From an uncultured Eubacteriales bacterium (GTDB lineage Bacteria > Bacillota > Clostridia > Oscillospirales > Oscillospiraceae), in the NCBI GenBank assembly GCA_900544765.1, contig UQWI01000016.1, positions 1-56,210 on the forward strand: DNA of 56,210 bases, read 5' to 3'. The position numbers and the translations under genes were made by a program. How positions within the stretch are numbered: position 1 is the stretch's first letter; every line of letters starts with the position of its first letter. Positions 16,579 through 24,688 of the stretch are shown piece after piece. Below the pieces are notes generated by a model. That model had not been told where the DNA came from. It worked only from the letters and a program-made list of their open reading frames with translations, and searched no databases.

Positions 16579-18132
16579 ATGACCGACACAATTCAAATCA
16601 TGGTAACGATGATTTGCTATATGCTGGCTGTCATCGGCATAGGCTTTGCTTTTGCGCGCAGGGCCAACAAGAGTACCGAGGACTATTTCCTTGGCGGGCG
16701 CACGCTGGGGCCGTGGGTGACGGCGATGAGCGCCGAGGCCAGCGACATGAGCGGCTGGCTGCTCATGGGCCTGCCCGGCGTGGCATATTGGTGCGGCGTA
16801 GCGGACGCGGCCTGGACGGCTATCGGCCTCGCCGTCGGCACCTATATAAACTGGCTGATAACCTCCAAGCGGCTGCGCCGCTACAGCGAGAAGGTGCGCG
16901 CCATCACGCTGCCGGAGTTTTTCTCAAACCGCTTCCACGAGGGCGGCAAGGTCATAATGACCATAGCGGCGCTGTTCATACTCATCTTCTTTACTGTCTA
17001 TGCCTCTAGCTGCCTTGTCACCTGCGGCAAGCTCTTTTCCACACTCTTCGGCTTCGACTATGTGCCGATGATGATAGTAGGAGCTCTCTTCGTGCTGCTG
17101 TACACGCTGATTGGCGGCTTCCTGGCTGAGAGCGCCTCCGATTTCATGCAGGCGGTCGTCATGATAGTCGCGCTTGTTGTCGTCGTCACCGTGGGCTGCA
17201 TAAGCGCCGGCGGCATAGACGATGTCATAACCAACGCAAAGCAGATACCCGGCTTCCTGGAATTCTTCGGCATGGCTACTCCGGTAACCGACGCCAACGG
17301 CGTACAGCAGGTAGTCAACGGTGTGCCTCAGTTCGGCGAGCGCGCCGGGTACGGCGTAATGACCATCCTGTCCGGCCTCGCCTGGGGTCTGGGCTACTTC
17401 GGCATGCCGCAGGTCCTGCTGCGCTTCATGGCCATACGCGAGGAGCGCGAGCTCACCCGCAGCCGCCGCATTGCCACCGTTTGGGTGCTGATAAGCCTAA
17501 CCATCGCCGTGTTCATCGGCATCATGGGCCGCCAGCTCTTCCCGACCGGCCTGACCACCGCCTCCGATGCCGAGAACGTGTTCATCCTGCTTTCGACCAA
17601 TCTGCTCCCGCCCATTATTGCGGGCCTGGTCATGGCCGGCATACTCGCCGCGACCATCAGCTCCTCCGACAGCTACCTGCTCATCGCGGCCAGCGCCTTC
17701 GCCAAGAACATTTACCAGGGCCTTATGAAGAAAGACGCCACCGACAAGCACGTCATGTGGATGAGCCGCTTCGCCCTGCTCATCATCTGCGCCATAGCCA
17801 TTGTTATAGCCCTCGACGAGAACAGCGTAATCTTCACGATAGTCTCCTTCGCATGGGCCGGCTTCGGCGCCACCTTCGGGCCGCTGATGCTCTTCAGCCT
17901 GTTCTGGAAGCGCATAAACCGCGCAGGCGCCATCGCCGGCATGATTTCCGGCGGCGTCATGGTTTTCGTGTGGAACCTGCTCATCCGCCCGCTCGGCGGC
18001 ATCTGGGACATCTATGAGCTGCTGCCCGCCTTCATTATCTCCGGCATCTGCATCGTCGTCGTGAGCCTGCTCACCGGCGAGCCCAGCCGCGAGATTCAGG
18101 ACGAGTTCGACGCCGTCAAAAACAAAGCCTAA
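16579..18132 (+). CDS. putP: sodium/proline symporter
   Basis: A 517-residue solute:sodium symporter of the SSS family with about 13 membrane segments. The opening STEDYFLGGRTLGPWVTAMSAEASDMSGWLLMG is the PutP signature, including the residues shaping the Na+ and proline sites in helix II. The conserved helix-IX block ISSSDSYLLIAASAF is also present. It imports proline with Na+ for osmoprotection or as a Stickland electron acceptor. The ATG follows AGGTGGGGG. Monocistronic. Confidence 0.93.
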   Translation: MTDTIQIMVTMICYMLAVIGIGFAFARRANKSTEDYFLGGRTLGPWVTAMSAEASDMSGWLLMGLPGVAYWCGVADAAWTAIGLAVGTYINWLITSKRLRRYSEKVRAITLPEFFSNRFHEGGKVIMTIAALFILIFFTVYASSCLVTCGKLFSTLFGFDYVPMMIVGALFVLLYTLIGGFLAESASDFMQAVVMIVALVVVVTVGCISAGGIDDVITNAKQIPGFLEFFGMATPVTDANGVQQVVNGVPQFGERAGYGVMTILSGLAWGLGYFGMPQVLLRFMAIREERELTRSRRIATVWVLISLTIAVFIGIMGRQLFPTGLTTASDAENVFILLSTNLLPPIIAGLVMAGILAATISSSDSYLLIAASAFAKNIYQGLMKKDATDKHVMWMSRFALLIICAIAIVIALDENSVIFTIVSFAWAGFGATFGPLMLFSLFWKRINRAGAIAGMISGGVMVFVWNLLIRPLGGIWDIYELLPAFIISGICIVVVSLLTGEPSREIQDEFDAVKNKA

Positions 18133-18143
18133 ATATACGCCAA

Positions 18144-18169
18144 ACAGGCCGCCGAAAGGCGGCCTGTTC
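18144..18169. terminator. putP terminator
   Basis: ACAGGCCGCC pairs with GGCGGCCTGT around GAAA. T-run is poor on the plus strand. Confidence 0.65.
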
Positions 18170-18273
18170 AGCTTGTCGAAAAAGTCTCGCAGAGTTTCGC
18201 GCCCTATGGGCGCGAAAGGGACTGTGATAATTTCGGCGGCGTGTAAGCCGACGGTCTCCATCGGCCCCGGGAA

Positions 18274-18317
18274 CCCACGAAGTGCATTTTGCACTTCGTG
18301 GGAGAGGAGGAGCAGCG
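18274..18317 (+). repeat. palindrome plus purine-rich tail repeat (copy 1)
   Basis: CCCACGAAGTGC / GCACTTCGTGGG around ATTTT, directly followed by a tail GAGGAGGAGCAGCG. The same tail follows different palindromes at 54206-54258 and, less well, at 53977-54028. It lies between convergent genes. Confidence 0.55.
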
Positions 18318-18356
18318 AAAGACGGGCAGCTTGCGACGACGACGGGCGGCCTGTTT

Positions 18357-20654
18357 TTATTGCTTACTCAGCCATTCAGCAACAGCCTGCGGTATGCTTA
18401 TCCCCCGCGCGAGCGTACTGGATATGGCCCCGGCGTCCTGCGGGCTGTCGCCGAAGCCGAGCTCAATCGTGATACTCGCCGCGCCTATCGTCGACTGCAC
18501 CCAGTCCTTGTACCCGCCCGCGTCGAGGCTCTCCGTGTCGGAAATGGAATAGCCCGTGAGCGCGCTCACGCTCTCGGCCAGGGACATGGACGCACTGTTC
18601 GCGGCGGCGTCGCCGTACTCGGCGTATATCACGCTCCCGGAGGTGTGCAGGCTGACGGTCGCGTCCGGCTGCACATCACGCGTGTAGCCTGCAAGGGCGC
18701 GGCTCTCCGGCTGGTCCTCGGGCCGTTCTCCGGGATAGAGCTCGCATGACGGCTCTTCCCTGCCGTCCAGCCCGTCCCAGCCTGCGGCGAAGTTGCGGTT
18801 CAAATCCACGCCTGCGGCGTTGGCCTTCCAGCGCGCGGCGTATTCACTCTCGGTCAAATCCGTGAGGCCCAGCGAGGCGTTGCGCTCATATATGCCGCGC
18901 TGCGCGCCCGTCAGGGATCGCGTGCGGCTTGTCTCCACCCCGTCCGGGTTGACCATAGGCACAAAGTGGAAGCGCACGTCCTCCGGTACGCCCAGCCTCA
19001 GCAGGCGCTCCAGCTGGGCCATGGCCAGCACGGACGAGAGGTTCTCGCGCCCGTGGATGGAGGCCTGTATAATCACGTCGTACTTTGCCTCCGGTTCTCC
19101 AACCACGGCCGCAAAAACGCTCCTGCCGTTCACGCTGCGGCCTATCTCGCTCACCGTGAGCCGTCCCGGAAACTCTTCGGCAAGCGAATTCAGGTCCGCG
19201 CACAGCTCGGAATAGCAATAACCGGCGCCCGGCTGCACCGTGCGCAGGCCGAAGTCCTCCCCCGGCCGGTTCAAATAAACGGCGAGCGCATAGCCGCGCC
19301 CGCCGTCGTAGTCCACCAGCGCGAAGGCGCCCTGCCAGCCGATTAGCTCGACGGTGCTGCCGCTGGGTATCGTATTTATCTCCCCGGCCTCGGTGCTCGC
19401 CGAGGCGCGGAGAGTGAGGAATTCGTCGCAGTCCGCCGTCCACTCGCCCCCGTAGTTCCCCGGCGAGACCGCCGCGCTCGCGTCCACCGGCTTTATGTAG
19501 CTGGTCAGGACGTAACCGCGCTGTCCCTGGTACTCGACGCAGGTGAACTCGCCCGCCGGGCTGATGTAGGTCATCTGCCCGCCGCGCGGGATGGTCGTCA
19601 GGGCCTGGGCCGAAGTGCTGGGCTCAGCGCGCAGGGTTATGAACTCCTCGCAGTCGGCGTACCAGACGCCGCCCGCCTGCGAGCCCGAGGACGAGGCCGT
19701 AAAGCTCCAGAGCTGCGCTATCTGTCCCTCGAGCTTGTCGAAGCTCCAGGTGCGGCGGCTCAGCTCCACGCTGTTCGGGTCGTAGACGTTGAAGCCGAAG
19801 AGGCCGTAGTCGTATATCACTATGAAGTGCCCGCTGGTTGTGAAGTCGCCCGGCAGCATGCTGGCTATCAGGATTTCGCCGTCGTCGAGGCGGGAGCGCA
19901 TCTCCCCGGCGTCAGTGCTTATCGCCTCTCCGTTCAGGCCGAAGGATGAGGCGCCCTGTGTGAAGAGCGTCCAGGCGGTACCCGCCCCGGAGACGTAGTG
20001 TCCGGCGCTCTCGGAGAAGTCGGCTATGCGCGCGGGGGTGAGGCTTGTGTCGCCCGTCAGGCCGATAGCCACCATGGACAGGCAGGTCGGGCCGCAGGCC
20101 GTTATGCCCATGACCGAGCTCCCGTAGCCGTGATAGCCCCAGCGCGTGTCGTACTGGATGAGGTACGGCACCTCGCCCTCGTCCACGCTTATGACGGCGT
20201 TCAGGCCGCTCTCATCGGCCGGGCGGAAGGGCATCAACAGCGCGAAGTCCAGTTTCTCTCCGTCCTGGAGCGCAGTCTTGACCGCCTCCTCGGTATAGAT
20301 ATCTATGTGGTCGGCGATGAAGTTCAGCCGCTCGGCGAGCTCCTCGTCCTCCTGCGCCAGAGCGCGCAGCTGCGAGACGTAATCCGCGCCGCATTCGTTA
20401 ACGCTCATCTCCGGCTGAATTTCAGTGGCCAGGGTTGTCAGGGAATAGTTCAGCTCGTTCTGCACGTTCTTCATGTCCGGCCCCGCAAAGGTCGTGAAGC
20501 CGTCCGTAAAGCGCCACACAAACACCAGCGCCAGCAGCAATATGAGCGCAAATATCACAAGCCCCACGCGCCTGCGGCGGCGACGGCGCCGGTAATAGCG
20601 CCTCGGCGGGTTATAATATTCGTCCTGATAGTAGCCGTCGTCGTAATATGGCAA
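18357..20654 (-). CDS. membrane-anchored C39-like / SH3 / SH3 / M14 carboxypeptidase fusion
   Basis: A 765-residue protein. Residues 1-29 are Tyr- and Arg-rich, with eight consecutive Arg; 31-48 form one membrane anchor, with the rest outside. Residues about 150-318 are a C39-like papain-fold peptidase with Cys187 (ACGPTC), His276 (SGHF) and Asp292 (YDPN). Two bacterial SH3 domains follow (about 332-390, 405-463). Residues 475-765 are an M14 zinc carboxypeptidase: His534-x2-Glu537, Asn619-Arg620, His670 and Glu731. M14 enzymes with SH3 domains usually cleave gamma-D-Glu-diaminopimelate in peptidoglycan. I choose the TTG at 20654 because GGAGG lies eight bases before it; a GTG at 20663 overlaps the ribosome site. 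Confidence 0.88.
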   Translation of the reverse strand: MPYYDDGYYQDEYYNPPRRYYRRRRRRRRVGLVIFALILLLALVFVWRFTDGFTTFAGPDMKNVQNELNYSLTTLATEIQPEMSVNECGADYVSQLRALAQEDEELAERLNFIADHIDIYTEEAVKTALQDGEKLDFALLMPFRPADESGLNAVISVDEGEVPYLIQYDTRWGYHGYGSSVMGITACGPTCLSMVAIGLTGDTSLTPARIADFSESAGHYVSGAGTAWTLFTQGASSFGLNGEAISTDAGEMRSRLDDGEILIASMLPGDFTTSGHFIVIYDYGLFGFNVYDPNSVELSRRTWSFDKLEGQIAQLWSFTASSSGSQAGGVWYADCEEFITLRAEPSTSAQALTTIPRGGQMTYISPAGEFTCVEYQGQRGYVLTSYIKPVDASAAVSPGNYGGEWTADCDEFLTLRASASTEAGEINTIPSGSTVELIGWQGAFALVDYDGGRGYALAVYLNRPGEDFGLRTVQPGAGYCYSELCADLNSLAEEFPGRLTVSEIGRSVNGRSVFAAVVGEPEAKYDVIIQASIHGRENLSSVLAMAQLERLLRLGVPEDVRFHFVPMVNPDGVETSRTRSLTGAQRGIYERNASLGLTDLTESEYAARWKANAAGVDLNRNFAAGWDGLDGREEPSCELYPGERPEDQPESRALAGYTRDVQPDATVSLHTSGSVIYAEYGDAAANSASMSLAESVSALTGYSISDTESLDAGGYKDWVQSTIGAASITIELGFGDSPQDAGAISSTLARGISIPQAVAEWLSKQ

Positions 20655-20672
20655 GCATTTCACCTCCGCAGA

Positions 20673-20724
20673 CTGTATTAATTGGCTTAATACAGATTAT
20701 AGCCCCCTGCGACACGCATGTCAA
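20673..20724 (-). promoter_or_regulatory. promoter and operator of the C39-M14 gene
   Basis: On the minus strand a consensus promoter TTGACA (20719-20724), 17 bases, TATAAT (20696-20701). Immediately downstream, over the expected transcription start, is a perfect inverted repeat CTGTATTAA-N5-TTAATACAG (20673-20695), a likely repressor site. Confidence 0.82.
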
Positions 20725-20837
20725 GCGTGCGGTAATTCCCGAGGCCGCCCGCGGAACGGCGTGTTTTTAACGGGCGCAAGGAACAAAGCCCGCCCGGAGC
20801 TCGTCCAAAACACAGCATATGGAATGGAGGCGCGAAA

Positions 20838-22046
20838 ATGCAGAAAAAGCTTGCGCTTCTCCTCGTCCTCGCGCTGACGCTCTCCCTCGCGGGCTGCGGA
20901 CAGGTTTCAACCGGCCTGCTCGCGGGAGTGGAGCCGTCGGAGGCCGGGGACGCGGCGGACGCCGCAGCTGTGGCAGCGGAGTTCACCTCGCAGGTCTTCG
21001 CCGAGGTCTACGACGGCACGGACACGCTCATCTCGCCCGTGAGCGTGCTCGCGGTGCTGGTAATGGCGGAGGCCGGCGCGCGGGGCGAGACCCTGGCGCA
21101 GATGGAAGCGGCCCTCGGCGCGGACGCGGAGACGCTCCGGGCGTCGCTTGCAGCGTATATGTCCAGCCTGGATGGCACGGTGGCAAAGGCTGCAAACTCC
21201 ATCTGGTTCCGCGATGACGGGACATTCGAGCCGGACGGTGAGTTCCTCGCCGACTGCGCTTCCTTTGCGGGGTCGGACATCTTTGCGAGGCAGTTTGACG
21301 ACGGGACGCGCCGCGAGATGAACAGCTGGGTCAAGGGCAAAACAGACGGCATGATTCCGGAAGCCGTGAAGAAGCTGCCGGAGGACACGGCCATGTGCCT
21401 TGTGAACGCACTATACTTTGACTCCGCGTGGGAGGACAAGTACGAACGCAGAGAGGTCTACGACGAAATCTTTCACTCCGCCGACGGCGACAGGACTGTG
21501 GAAATGCTGCACAGCGAGGAGCGCTATTTCCTCTCGGGCGACGGCTTCACCGGCTTCATGAAGCCCTACGAGGGCGGCCGCTACGCGTTTGCCGCGCTGC
21601 TGCCGGACGAGGGCTCCAGTCTTGACACGCTGGCCGCCTCGCTGAGCGGAGACATGCTCACCGCCACGCTCGCGAACGCCGAAAGCACGCCGGTGCAGAC
21701 GGCCACGCCAAGCTTCACATGCCGCTGCGACATGGAGCTCGACGGCGCGCTTCGGGCGCTCGGCATGGAGGACGCCTTTGACATGCACTCGGCGGACTTC
21801 ACGGGCATGGGCCGCTCCAGTTTGGGCAGCATCTACATCAGCACCGTTTTGCACAGCGCTTACATCGAGCTGGACGCGCACGGCACCCGCGCCGCCGCAG
21901 TCAGCATAGGCATAACCGGCGACGGGGCCGCCCCTCCTACGGAGCCAAAGCGCGTAATCCTGGACAGGCCCTTCCTCTATATGATAGTAGACACGCAGTA
22001 CAGCATACCGCTCTTTATCGGCGCGGTGACAGGCACGGGGCTGTGA
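20838..22046 (+). CDS. lipoprotein serpin (serine/cysteine protease inhibitor)
   Basis: A 402-residue secreted serpin. The signal peptide ends in the lipobox LAGC (Cys20), so it is lipid-anchored outside the cell. Family blocks include LISPVSVLAVLVMAEAGARG, the breach region LVNALYFDSAWEDKY, and FLYMIVDTQYSIPLFIGAV at the end. The hinge HGTRAAAVS keeps the small residues needed for loop insertion, so it is probably inhibitory, though P13 is Arg instead of Glu. The reactive loop looks about four residues long; the P1 residue lies within GDGAAPPT. Bacterial serpins from gut Clostridia and bifidobacteria inhibit serine proteases. It is divergent from the peptidase fusion. Confidence 0.92.
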   Translation: MQKKLALLLVLALTLSLAGCGQVSTGLLAGVEPSEAGDAADAAAVAAEFTSQVFAEVYDGTDTLISPVSVLAVLVMAEAGARGETLAQMEAALGADAETLRASLAAYMSSLDGTVAKAANSIWFRDDGTFEPDGEFLADCASFAGSDIFARQFDDGTRREMNSWVKGKTDGMIPEAVKKLPEDTAMCLVNALYFDSAWEDKYERREVYDEIFHSADGDRTVEMLHSEERYFLSGDGFTGFMKPYEGGRYAFAALLPDEGSSLDTLAASLSGDMLTATLANAESTPVQTATPSFTCRCDMELDGALRALGMEDAFDMHSADFTGMGRSSLGSIYISTVLHSAYIELDAHGTRAAAVSIGITGDGAAPPTEPKRVILDRPFLYMIVDTQYSIPLFIGAVTGTGL

Positions 22047-22072
22047 ACGCCCGTGAAACCATTTGAACAGCA

Positions 22073-22112
22073 GCAGGCCCGGACGGCGTTTGCCGTCCGG
22101 GCCTGCTTTTTT
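22073..22112 (+). terminator. serpin terminator
   Basis: GCAGGCCCGGACGGC pairs with GCCGTCCGGGCCTGC around GTTT, then six T residues. A very strong 15-bp stem. The next 130 bases hold nothing I recognise. Confidence 0.95.
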
Positions 22113-22248
22113 CCGCGAGCTTATCAGCAAGGCATTTAAAAAGCCTTTGCGGCGGCAGCTCCGTCATCCGCGCGTCAAATGGCAGCCCGCCGGCCGGCTG
22201 CGCGCCATGCGGCAGGGCGGACAGGCATGCTGTGAGAGGCGGGGAGCG

Positions 22249-23619
22249 TCAAACCTTGGGCAGCTGGTCGAAACTCGCCTGGAGCTCGGCGTCGGTGGGG
22301 ATATAGTCGCTCATCTCGCCGTCGTTGAAGCGCTGGTAGGCCACCATGTCGAAGTAGCCGGTGCCGGTAAGGCCGAAGAGTATTGTCTTTTCCTCGCCGG
22401 TCTCGCGGCACTTTATGGCCTCGTCGAGGGCGACGCGGATGGCGTGGCTGCTCTCGGGCGCGGGGAGGATGCCCTCGACGCGGGCGAAGTACTCGGCCGC
22501 CTCAAAGACCTTGGTCTGCTCCACGCTGCGGGCCTCCATAAGGCCCTCGTGGTAGAGCTCGCTCAAGACGGGGCTCATGCCGTGGTAGCGCAGCCCGCCG
22601 GCGTGGTTGGCCGAGGGGATGAAGCCGCTGCCGAGGGTGTACATCTTGGCGAGCGGGCAGACCTTGCCGGTGTCGCAGAAGTCGTAGGCGAACACACCGC
22701 GGGTGAGGCTCGGGCAGCTCGCGGGCTCGACCGCGATAAACTGATAGTCGCGCTCGCCGCGGAGCTTCTCGCCCATGAAGGGGCTGATGAGGCCGCCGAG
22801 GTTGCTGCCGCCGCCTGCGCAGCCGATTATCATGTCGGGGACAATCCCGTATTTGTCCATGGCTATCTTGGTCTCTACGCCGATGACGCTCTGGTGCAGC
22901 AGCACCTGGTTGAGCACGCTGCCCAGCACATAGCGATAGCCCTCGTGGGTGGTGGCGTCCTCGACGGCCTCGCTGATGGCGCAGCCGAGGGAGCCGGTGG
23001 TGTCGGGATTCTCCGCGAGAATACGGCGGCCGACCTCGGTGCTCATGCTCGGGCTGGGAGTGACGGACGCGCCGTAGGTGCGCATCACTTCGCGGCGGAA
23101 GGGCTTCTGCTCATAGGAGCACTTGACCATGTAGACCTTGCAGTCGAGGCCCAGATACGCGCAGGCCATGGAGAGCGCGGTGCCCCACTGGCCGGCGCCG
23201 GTCTCGGTGGTGACTCCCTTCAGGCCCTGATGCTTGGCATAATAGGCCTGGGCTATGGCGCTGTTGAGCTTATGGGAGCCCGAGGTGTTGTTGCCCTCGA
23301 ACTTGTAGTATATCTTCGCCGGGGTCTGGAGCTTTTCCTCCAGGCAGTAAGCGCGCACCAGCGGGCTGGGGCGGTACATCTTGTAGAAATCCTGTATTTC
23401 CTGCGGTATGGGGATGTCGCGGGTGGTGTCGTCGAGCTCCTGCTTTACCAGCTCGTCGCAGAACACGGCGCCCAGCTCCTCGGCGGTGCAGGGCTTGCCG
23501 GTGGCGGGGTTGAGCAGCGGAGCGGGCTTTATGGGCATATCTGCGCGGACGTTGTACCACGTCCGGGGCATCTCGCTTTCTTCAAGATAGATTTTGTAAG
23601 GGATTTTCTTCTCGGTCAT
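22249..23619 (-). CDS. tryptophan synthase beta chain-like protein, TrpB2 type
   Basis: A 456-residue PLP enzyme of the TrpB2 group (longer than the roughly 400-residue TrpB1). The Schiff-base Lys lies in NNTSGSHKLNSA, followed by GAGQWGTALS and the phosphate loop GCAGGGSNLGG. TrpB2 makes tryptophan from indole and serine and need not bind TrpA; no trpA or other trp gene is nearby, so it may salvage indole. The ATG follows GGAGG. A Trp-specific T-box leader lies upstream and supports a tryptophan role. Confidence 0.93.
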   Translation of the reverse strand: MTEKKIPYKIYLEESEMPRTWYNVRADMPIKPAPLLNPATGKPCTAEELGAVFCDELVKQELDDTTRDIPIPQEIQDFYKMYRPSPLVRAYCLEEKLQTPAKIYYKFEGNNTSGSHKLNSAIAQAYYAKHQGLKGVTTETGAGQWGTALSMACAYLGLDCKVYMVKCSYEQKPFRREVMRTYGASVTPSPSMSTEVGRRILAENPDTTGSLGCAISEAVEDATTHEGYRYVLGSVLNQVLLHQSVIGVETKIAMDKYGIVPDMIIGCAGGGSNLGGLISPFMGEKLRGERDYQFIAVEPASCPSLTRGVFAYDFCDTGKVCPLAKMYTLGSGFIPSANHAGGLRYHGMSPVLSELYHEGLMEARSVEQTKVFEAAEYFARVEGILPAPESSHAIRVALDEAIKCRETGEEKTILFGLTGTGYFDMVAYQRFNDGEMSDYIPTDAELQASFDQLPKV

Positions 23620-23905
23620 GATGACAACCTCCATTAAGAATTTCGGCGTATTTCACCGATATAGCTACTCCGCGGTGCGGATGTATCTACAGGTTATGCG
23701 GCCTCGCAGAGTTCGCGGCCTGCCGCGAATAATTGAGATCATTTTTGGCGGGGCTCCGCCTCGTCAAAAATACCTCTCGCGGAGAGAACGTGCTCCCATC
23801 AGTGCGCACGCAGATGGGAGTGCGCTGAACGCAGCGCCGGTCACCATCGGCTTCAGCCGGGGGACTGTTGGCACGAAAACGGCTGCGCCGTTTTCGGCCA
23901 GGGAA
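23620..23905 (-). other. T-box to trpB2 spacer with palindromic repeat
   Basis: About 285 untranslated bases separate the T-box terminator from trpB2, unusually long. A hairpin TTTTTGACGAGGCGGAGCC paired with GGCGGGGCTCCGCC-type sequence lies near 23743-23775, and a second palindrome AAAACGGC / GCCGTTTT near 23878-23895. They look like an inserted intergenic repeat; no ORF is supported. Confidence 0.5.
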
Positions 23906-23912
23906 AATAAAA

Positions 23913-24165
23913 AGTCCCAAAGACCTCATCGGTCTTTGGGACAGGAATAAACTTTATCCTGCGGTGCCACCCAAATTGGCTTGCAGCCCACTTATTTCCG
24001 CGCCATCACGCGGCCGGCGCTGTAACGGGCGCCATCCCGGGAGTTAGCTTCGCTCCCCTCCTGAGTCCATTCCCCAAGACGTCCGCCGCGGCGCTCACAG
24101 CATACACGCCGCTCTCTGGAGACATCGTGTCCTGAGTACTCTTCTCAGTCATCGGTTTCGACAAA
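23913..24165 (-). promoter_or_regulatory. tRNA-Trp T-box riboswitch
   Basis: Read on the minus strand: the stem I start GACTGAGAAGAG, the AGAGAG bulge, then a specifier loop GAA-TGG-AC with the Trp codon at 24067-24069. The T-box core TGGGTGGCACCGC is at 23961-23973, followed by an antiterminator and a terminator GTCCCAAAGACC / GGTCTTTGGGAC (23916-23941) with a T-tract. Uncharged tRNA-Trp should pair with TGG and the T-box bulge and permit transcription into trpB2. Confidence 0.93.
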
Positions 24166-24168
24166 CTA

Positions 24169-24198
24169 AGTGTAACACCAGAAACGGCCGTTTGTAAA
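24169..24198 (-). promoter_or_regulatory. T-box/trpB2 promoter
   Basis: TTTACA (24193-24198), 18 bases, TACACT (24169-24174) on the minus strand, just upstream of stem I. Confidence 0.55.
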
Positions 24199-24299
24199 CA
24201 CGGAAATTTGCACAAATAGGCGGCGCATCCGGCCGACGTATTTGTGCGCAGCGTTGAGGCGCCGCGTCCTGCGGCGCTTATTTACTGCCTCCGCAGCTC

Positions 24300-24328
24300 T
24301 TGACAAACGCAGGCGTCGGTGCGATAAT
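24300..24328 (+). promoter_or_regulatory. thiW-thiM promoter
   Basis: TTGACA (24300-24305), 17 bases, GATAAT (24323-24328). Transcription should begin about 24335, right at the TPP aptamer. Confidence 0.82.
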
Positions 24329-24338
24329 ATCAGTGACA

Positions 24339-24458
24339 AAACAGGGGAGCCACCGGCTGAGAGGAAGCGAACGCTTCGACCCTTTACCTGATTCGGACAA
24401 TGCCGACGTAGGGAGGATATGGATTTCGACGCCTCCTTATCGGGAGGCGTTTGTTTTC
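24339..24458 (+). promoter_or_regulatory. TPP riboswitch with terminator
   Basis: The thi-box is complete: GGGGAGCC, GGCTGAGAGGAAGC, CGACCCTTTACCTGATT, CGGACAATGCCGACGTAGGGA. It folds as the TPP three-way junction. The expression platform is a terminator ACGCCTCC / GGAGGCGT (24429-24450) with a T-run. TPP binding should stop transcription of thiW-thiM. Confidence 0.96.
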
Positions 24459-24584
24459 CCCTGTACCTGAAAGGAGGCTGAGCAGGGGCAAAAACTGAAT
24501 GGCGTTCGGGTTTTTTATCCCGTGCCGGACGGAGGGGGAGCGCCCTGCATCCGGGCCAAAAAGCAGCGATGGGAAGCCGTGTTC

Positions 24585-24643
24585 CGGCGTGAGAGGAGGC
24601 CATTAAGCCTCGACCGACCCAACCTTTAGCGGGGTTGACGCTG
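24585..24643 (+). ncRNA. candidate second structured RNA in thiW leader
   Basis: A possible three-way junction: CGGCGT/ACGCTG closes two hairpins, GAGGC-CATTAA-GCCTC and CAACC-TTTAGCG-GGTTG. The segment TGAGAGGAGGC...GCCTCGACC resembles TGAGAGGAAGC...GCTTCGACC of the TPP aptamer 230 bases upstream, but the second TPP half (ACCTGAT...AATGCC) is missing. It might be a decayed or variant aptamer. Confidence 0.4.
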
Positions 24644-24688
24644 CCTTTGCGCCATTTTCCCGCAAGTCAAATTCAGGAGTGAAGAATT

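Noticed and set aside
22063..23637. 524-codon plus-strand frame opposite trpB2
   Set aside because: Begins inside the serpin terminator and lacks a ribosome site; TrpB2 motifs and the T-box leave no doubt about the minus-strand gene.
24585..24643. Complete second TPP riboswitch
   Set aside because: The ACCTGAT...AATGCC...GTAGGGA half of the aptamer is absent, so I list it only as a candidate structured RNA.
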